In this document: one piece after another, positions 60,389 to 64,000 of the stretch
Layout: each line of letters starts with the position of its first letter
Numbering within the stretch: position 1 is the first letter of the stretch
Assembly: GCF_900090045.1 (NCBI RefSeq)
Contig: NC_041787.1
Location: forward strand, 2,229,001 to 2,293,000
Origin: Plasmodium malariae
Lineage: Eukaryota; Apicomplexa; Aconoidasida; Haemosporida; Plasmodiidae
Reading direction: 5' to 3'
Length of the DNA: 64,000 nt
Program-made: the position numbers and the translations under genes
Notes under the pieces: generated by a model
What the model was told of the DNA's origin: nothing
Seen by the model: only the letters and a program-made list of their open reading frames with translations
Database searches by the model: none

Positions 60389-61012
60389 TTTTCATTACGC
60401 TTAATTTTAATGGTAAAGGGAAAAAGAAAAGATACTGGACATAATAAGGTAGTATATATATTATGCTTGTTTATATGGTTGTATTTATCACAGAACTTGC
60501 AGAAGTGTAAGCAATAGTATGTGGTAATTCTTAGTACAATTCTTAATAAAAGAAAAATATATATGCACATACATTTGCATATATTTTGATTTTCAAAAAT
60601 ACTACTAAAGTCTAGATGAAAAATAAACAAAAAAAAAAAAAAAAATATAAAATAAACTACAAACAAGAAGAAATTTACAATAATATGCGAGATAAATAAA
60701 CAAAATAGAAAAAAAGAAAAAAAAGAAAAAAAAGAAAAAAAAGAAAAAAAAGTGCAGTGTGTGCTATGTGATATTTTTATTATAAAATTTTGTCGATAAA
60801 ATGAAACTAGAAAATGAAAATTTTTTTATGTGCAGTTCATTAAAGGAAATTGAAAAAAATAAATTTCAATTTCTTTATTTTTTTATTTAATAATAAAAGA
60901 ATTTAAAAATATTTTTTTTATTTATTCATTTAATTAAAAAAAAATTTTATTTAGGAAACGTACAGTAATCTTTTCTTTTCGTTTCACATTTTATATTTAT
61001 TTACGTTAAAAG
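60389..61012. promoter_or_regulatory. Divergent intergenic region, SelK-like / coiled-coil gene
   Basis: 0.6 kb with both promoters. A-run-rich, including an aaaagaaaaa tandem at 60706-60751. No gene seen. Confidence 0.5.
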
Positions 61013-63216
61013 ATGGAAAAAAATCACAACATTGTAAAAAAAAAAAAAAGAAAAAGAAAGAAAATGGAGAATAAATAAATAATATAGTGTAAAGCGTCAT
61101 ACGTCGATCATAGCTATTACATCCATATGGAATTAGAGTTTTTTATGTGTACTGTAGTGCTAATTTACTAGTAAAATTTTTTAATTTATTTAGAGTATAT
61201 ATTTTTGTACAATTATTACACCATTATGTTTTTCCTGATATCTATATCGTACGCGTTACAATTGTCTTAGCTGAAATATGGCAATTTCTTTAATGTGAGT
61301 AAAGAATTAAAGTCTTATATGCTGAAAGCAATGAAGGAATATCAGTGCTATTTTGAGAAGGCATTAATTAAAAATTGTAACTTAGAGGACAATATAAAAT
61401 TAGTTAAAGATTTAATAATTGACGAGGAGTAAACAATTTATTTTATTGTACTTTGTTTTATTCTACTTTTATTTATTTTAATTTGATTTATTATAATTTG
61501 ATTCATTTTAATTTAATCTATTTTATTTTGATTTATTTTGATTTTATATATATTATTTCATTTTAACTTTGTTCTACGCATAAAAGGGGAACACAGCCAT
61601 TATTTTGACCTTTCCTATTCCTCGTTTTTCCTTTTTTAAATTAGAACTTGTTACAATGAAGATATTTTTCTAAAAATACAAAAGACCTTCCATATTTATG
61701 ATTTCTTCAACTTATCTTTATTATTCCCAATGAAAATAATTAATAAAAATGGAAAAACATTAGTACAGGTACTCCAATTTTTGCATCATTAAAAATGATG
61801 AGCATATTTTTAATTTATGATGACAGTACATTATATTATATGTGCACATACCAAAACACCTACGTCTGTCTATATAACTGTTAGGAAGAATTGAAGCAAT
61901 TTGGAGCATTCATATAATTTGAATATTTAAATTAAGCGCGATTTTTTTTTTTTTTTTTTTTGCCTTTTTTCGTCTACCTTTAGTTAATATCAGAAGATAC
62001 TAACCAAAATGATTTAGAGTTGATACAGGCTGTTCTTACGAATATAGAACAAAACAAAATGGACAAATTAAATTTTTTTTATATAGAGAATATAATTTTT
62101 GAACTATTAGGTTATTTAAAAAATGAAAAAAAAAAAAAAATAAAAATACAAAAAAAAGACGAAAAAAAAAAAAATAAAAATGATTTCCTTTTATTTTGTA
62201 AAATACTTTTTTAATAGATGAAATAATTAGACAAATAACAGTTGAATGTCCAAAGCGTGGTTTTGCCTTAACACTGTAATAAAATATATATATATTTATA
62301 TATGTGAATATATGTATATGTGCACTTATGGATATATAGATCTGATAATTTCGTATTAGTAATATGCGAGTAAAGAAATATATATAAGCTAAACTACATA
62401 AGCAATGATTTTATATTTGAATAGGAAACATTAATACTCATAAATCGAAAATAATAAATATATATAAGAATATTTTTTAAGAAAGAAATATATGAATATT
62501 TTTTAAGAATACACATATGAATAATTTTTAACAAATATACATAAATATTTTTTTCTGTTCTTACATTTTCGAAAGGATAAATAACGAAATTCAAAAAAAT
62601 ATTAATTATTATAAAAATTTGATAGAAATTATTGAACATAATAATGACATGAATAACGAAAAATTCAAAGAAGTGCAATCCAAACGCAACTTACTTGTAA
62701 CCCTTCACCTTTTTATTTTCTTCTTGACATTATTATATCGTTTATATAATTCTAATTTAATAAAATTATACTCGCGTACTCTTAGCTAGGGCAACTGGCT
62801 GCGGAAGAGGATAAATTAAAAGAAAAATTAACCGATGTGCAAAATGAGCTTGAGTTATTAAAGAAGTAGAAATGGAGAAACAAAAAATAAAACATTCACA
62901 CCAAAAAAAAAAAAAAGAAAATACATATATATATATATATATATTATATGTATGTATGAGGGAAGATACATGACCATTTTCGATCTATTTAAAAAACATG
63001 CCTCTTCTCATATGCATATGTGCATATTTATACAAATACATGATTTTTAATTTTTCTTAAATTTTTTTAACACAGCGAAAATAAAAAGAAAATGCAAGAA
63101 AATAAAAATAAAAAAGAGATACAGGTTTCCTATTTTTTTTGGACTCCATTTTTTTTTTTTTTTTTATAATAAATATTATTGTGTTGTGTGCTTTTTAATT
63201 TTTATTTTTTATTTTT

Positions 63217-63247
<31 letters not shown>

Positions 63248-63326
63248 GTAGTACGATTTGTTAAAGCACAATGAATCATTATTAGAAAAAATTAAAGAAA
63301 TTTACGATAAGCAAGGGGAAATTTAA
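61013..63326 (+). CDS. Coiled-coil protein of unknown function (about 8 exons)
   Basis: Exons: 61013-61033 (MEKNHNI), 61271-61428, 61645-61768, 61984 to an uncertain end, 62576-62696, 62786-62865, 63076-63124, 63252-63326. The N-terminal half looks globular (YGNFFNVSKELKSYMLKAM, FHIYDFFNLSLLFPMKII, DLELIQAVLTNIEQNKMDKL). The C-terminal half is coiled-coil (KEVQSKRNLLLGQLAAEEDK, LTDVQNELELLKN, NESLLEKIKEIYDKQ). The fourth exon runs into two long A tracts (62127-62141, 62164-62173). Its obvious donor (GTAAAA at about 62200) is one base out of phase with the next acceptor. Either the A-run length is wrong, or the donor at 62113 and the AG at 62625 are used. The layout is reminiscent of kinetochore or spindle coiled-coil proteins, but I cannot name it. 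Confidence 0.55.
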
Positions 63327-63540
63327 ACTTTGTAAAAAAATAGGGAAATGCACGAATTTAAAATAAAAAAGAAGGTAATGAAATATATGTCCACCAAGCA
63401 TATTTTGTAATAATTTATCTTATTATGCTATATTATGATTTATTATATTTTTTGGTGTTTTATTTTATATATCTCACAGTTTTACTCACACGTCATGTAA
63501 AACACACTTTATGAAAACTTTGAAGGGTATTATCTTTTAA
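63327..63540. other. Short convergent intergenic spacer
   Basis: 214 bp between the coiled-coil gene and the DRC-like gene, with tttattat-type A/T tracts only. Confidence 0.6.
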
Positions 63541-63973
63541 TTATTCCTCTAGAGATTCCTTCATTTGGTTAATTTTGTTTAAATTTTCTTTAATCTTTTT
63601 CTCTTCCGTAAAAATATTTTGAATAATAGTTGCTCTTTCCTTTAATATGCGATAATACTTTTCGACAAAAATTAAAAACGTCTGTGCATTGAAAGGAAAA
63701 AGTAATATAAATTACATTTAATGAATATGCGAAGCTCAGACTGTATTAATTTATTTAATAAAATGAAAGGAAACCATGCGTGCGTATGTATGGATAAACA
63801 TGTGTGTATACATATATATATATGTATGTGTATGGGTACACGTTTGTGGGAACTTTCAAATTAACCTTCCATAACTCTATCATATCATCAGGGGTTATAT
63901 GCGCCAAGTTATGCCAGTATTCTTTTTCTTGTTTTTTTCTTTCAAGTATTAGCTTTAATGAAACATTTAGTCT
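63541..63973 (-). CDS. DRC1/DRC2-like nexin-dynein regulatory protein (last exons; 5' part outside window)
   Basis: Two in-phase exons on the minus strand, 63973-63866 and 63681-63541, end at a TAA. They read LNVSLKLILERKKQEKEYW, then HNLAHITPDDMIELWK, TFLIFVEKYYRILKERATII and QNIFTEEKKIKENLNKINQM. The C-terminus of DRC1 and DRC2 (CCDC164/CCDC65) has the same order: W(E)xLxxVxPxxxxxVW, then a helix with KY(H)xVLxxR, then a coiled coil with an E-N-x-L pattern. These proteins hold adjacent axonemal doublets together; in Plasmodium an axoneme exists only in male gametes. The protein ends slightly short of the usual LLxQYL tail. DRC1 and DRC2 cannot be told apart from this fragment. Confidence 0.5.
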
Positions 63974-64000
63974 CTAAATGAAACCGATATAATAAGTAAT

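Overview
This is nuclear DNA from a malaria parasite (genus Plasmodium). It is extremely AT-rich, with long A/T homopolymers, (TA)n runs, short GT-AG introns and Asn/Lys/Ser-rich low-complexity proteins. Recognisable genes are cytochrome c, SOAP, mitochondrial uL16, an Rrp5-like protein, adenylyl cyclase alpha and the PCRCR-complex protein CSS. From memory their order matches the left part of P. falciparum chromosome 14 (PF3D7_1404xxx). The exact species cannot be settled here; a non-falciparum species such as P. malariae or P. ovale is a guess.

Layout. 0-12 kb: a truncated PrimPol-type primase-polymerase (-), the TRAPP subunit Bet5/TRAPPC1 (-), a 7-exon TBC Rab-GAP (+), and a 5-exon gene of unknown function (-). 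14-25 kb: three intron-poor genes for secreted proteins, namely a 297-aa helical protein (-), a 902-aa protein (+) and CSS (+). 26-33.3 kb: adenylyl cyclase alpha (+), with about 23 exons, a voltage-sensor-like membrane part and a class III cyclase domain. 33.7-39.5 kb: a HAT-repeat Rrp5-like gene that is frameshifted in a poly-A run (-), a doubtful small signal-peptide gene (+), mitochondrial uL16 (-) and the ookinete protein SOAP (-).

40-54.6 kb: a two-exon acidic-repeat protein with a CCC tail (-), cytochrome c (+), RNA polymerase III subunit RPC9/CRCP (-, two exons) and a protein of about 1,790 aa of unknown function (+). 57-64 kb: a LAG1-type ceramide synthase (+, three exons), a SelK-like gene (-) with an in-frame UGA one codon before its real stop and a well-formed SECIS hairpin downstream, a coiled-coil gene (+), and the last exons of an axonemal DRC1/DRC2-like gene (-) running off the right edge.

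The intergenic stretches (0.3-3.5 kb) contain no convincing genes. They hold microsatellites, a 15-bp minisatellite, a 72-T homopolymer, a palindrome between convergent genes, and candidate ApiAP2 motifs. No tRNA, rRNA, CRISPR or mobile element was recognised. Exon limits were read by eye from GT/AG signals and reading-frame continuity; where two readings exist this is stated.
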